Assembly (NCBI RefSeq): GCF_020171315.1
Contig: NZ_JAIUZP010000005.1
Span: 461,076-525,075 of the forward strand
Direction of reading: 5' to 3'
Length of the DNA stretch: 64,000 bases
DNA from: Pseudooceanicola nanhaiensis
GTDB lineage: Bacteria > Pseudomonadota > Alphaproteobacteria > Rhodobacterales > Rhodobacteraceae
Shown: positions 63,315-64,000 of the stretch, piece by piece
Position numbering within the stretch: the first letter of the stretch is position 1
Layout: each line of letters starts with the position of its first letter
The notes under the pieces: model-generated
What the model was told of the DNA's origin: nothing
The model's input: the letters and a program-made list of their open reading frames with translations, nothing else
The model's database searches: none
Position numbers and translations under genes: made by a program

Positions 63315-63512
63315 TAAATCTTTCTCTCCAGATACTTAAAGACGCGGTGTGTCGCACACCTTAGTGCAGGTGGCTGATGCGCACAATGTGAGTTGGGCAG
63401 TGACCTCATTTCCCGACGAGACAGCTTGGCCTTTCCAAAAATCGTCTGAAAGTCCGCTTGCACAACTTTCGTGGGTATCTGACGCACCCGCAGCGAATGA
63501 CTACTTTGCCGC
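63315..63512. other. Spacer between the unknown membrane protein gene and the IS element
   Basis: About 200 bases, low in GC, with no gene. It should contain the promoter of the membrane protein gene on the minus strand. Confidence 0.4.
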
Positions 63513-64000
63513 TGACCTGCTCCCCGTAGTGTCCGCGTTTTTTAGTTCGCTCTGTTCAGGATTTGGTCCTCTATTGACCGTTGGTGATACTCCCACGGGG
63601 TAAGCCCGTCGAGGCTCGTGTGGGGGCGGTGATGGTTGTAGTCGTTGCGCCACGCTTCGATCAGGCCGCGGGCATGGCGCAGATTGGCGAACAGGTGCTC
63701 ATTGAGGCATTCGTCACGCAGCCGCCCATTGAAGCTCTCGACGAAGCCGTTCTGCATCGGTTTTCCCGGAGCGATGTAGTGCCATTCGACCCGGCGCTCC
63801 TCCTGCCATTTGAGGATGGCGTTCGAGGTCAGCTCCGTGCCGTTGTCGCTGACCACCATGCATGGATAGCCGCGCACCCGAGCGATGCTGTCGAGCTCAC
63901 GGCTGACACGTTGCCCTGACAGCGAAGTGTCCACGACCGCGGCCAGGCATTCCCGGCTGAAGTCGTCGATGACGCACAGCACCCGGAACCGGCGCCCGTC
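63513..64000 (-). mobile_element. End of an IS3-family insertion sequence (cut by the window edge)
   Basis: The transposase fragment ends at 63542, and TGACCTGCTCCCCGTAGTGTC (63513-63533) has the TGACCTGC-type terminal repeat known from IS3-family elements. The other end lies beyond position 64000, so the target duplication cannot be checked. Confidence 0.7.
63542..64000 (-). CDS. IS3-family transposase, OrfB integrase core (partial)
   Basis: The last 152 codons of a DDE transposase; the 5' part is outside the window. [18 protein letters not shown] has the first catalytic Asp (CVIDDFSR), [11 protein letters not shown] the second, and [19 protein letters not shown] the Glu. The end [15 protein letters not shown] is typical of the IS3/IS2/IS407 group. 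The visible part has no frameshift or stop, so the element may be intact. Confidence 0.92.
   Translation of the reverse strand, partial: DGRRFRVLCVIDDFSRECLAAVVDTSLSGQRVSRELDSIARVRGYPCMVVSDNGTELTSNAILKWQEERRVEWHYIAPGKPMQNGFVESFNGRLRDECLNEHLFANLRHARGLIEAWRNDYNHHRPHTSLDGLTPWEYHQRSIEDQILNRAN

Overview
The window is GC-rich DNA from an alphaproteobacterium, most likely of the Rhodobacteraceae (Roseobacter group). The evidence is gene content and order: SPOR protein - dacC - tmk - holB - tatD - MBL hydrolase, several maltose/glycerol-phosphate-type and spermidine-type ABC systems, an ACR3/ArsH arsenic operon, and many TTG/GTG starts with good Shine-Dalgarno sequences. No ribosomal or single-copy marker gene gives a closer placement.

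Layout. 1-6.6 kb: a tyrosine phosphatase, then a four-gene sugar-type ABC importer whose two permeases both carry unusual extra domains. 6.6-13.4 kb: a leftward housekeeping operon (SPOR lipoprotein, DD-carboxypeptidase, thymidylate kinase, DNA polymerase III delta', TatD nuclease, MBL hydrolase, AEC transporter). 13.66 kb: tRNA-Ser(TGA). 14.1-23.6 kb: a copper island of two convergent operons. The rightward one has a Cu-ATPase, a small Cys/His-rich exported protein, cytochrome c, a multicopper oxidase and a second cytochrome. The leftward one has another small Cys-rich exported protein, a lipoprotein, a TolC-like lipoprotein, a multicopper oxidase and a CusF-like protein.

24.5-33.4 kb: an ECF sigma factor and a convergent anti-sigma factor, followed by a lipoprotein subtilase, an HlyC-type lysine acyltransferase and a 1,896-residue RTX protein with an exact 18-residue repeat. 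This is the most novel-looking system in the window. A palindrome between the anti-sigma gene and the subtilase gene could supply divergent ECF promoters. 33.6-38.5 kb: a truncated GNAT remnant, then an arsenic cluster (ArsR, divergent M14 deacylase, MalY-type C-S lyase, ACR3, ArsH). The deacylase and lyase are unexpected there.

38.5-53.3 kb: a leftward catabolic cluster (flavin monooxygenase, Rid-like protein, DUF1028 protein, aldehyde dehydrogenase, LysR regulator, Fe-S flavoprotein demethylase/dehydrogenase, PotABCD-type importer, GMC dehydrogenase, amidohydrolase), probably for an amine or quaternary amine. Three promoter regions share the site GGTTAGG-N5-CCTAW, a probable LysR box. 53.9-61.4 kb: an MFS transporter, then ugpB-A-E-Q-C for glycerol-3-phosphate/glycerophosphodiesters and an RpiR regulator. 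61.8-64 kb: an unknown membrane protein and the end of an IS3-family element cut by the window edge.

All calls come from reading the sequence and recalled family knowledge. No database search was run.
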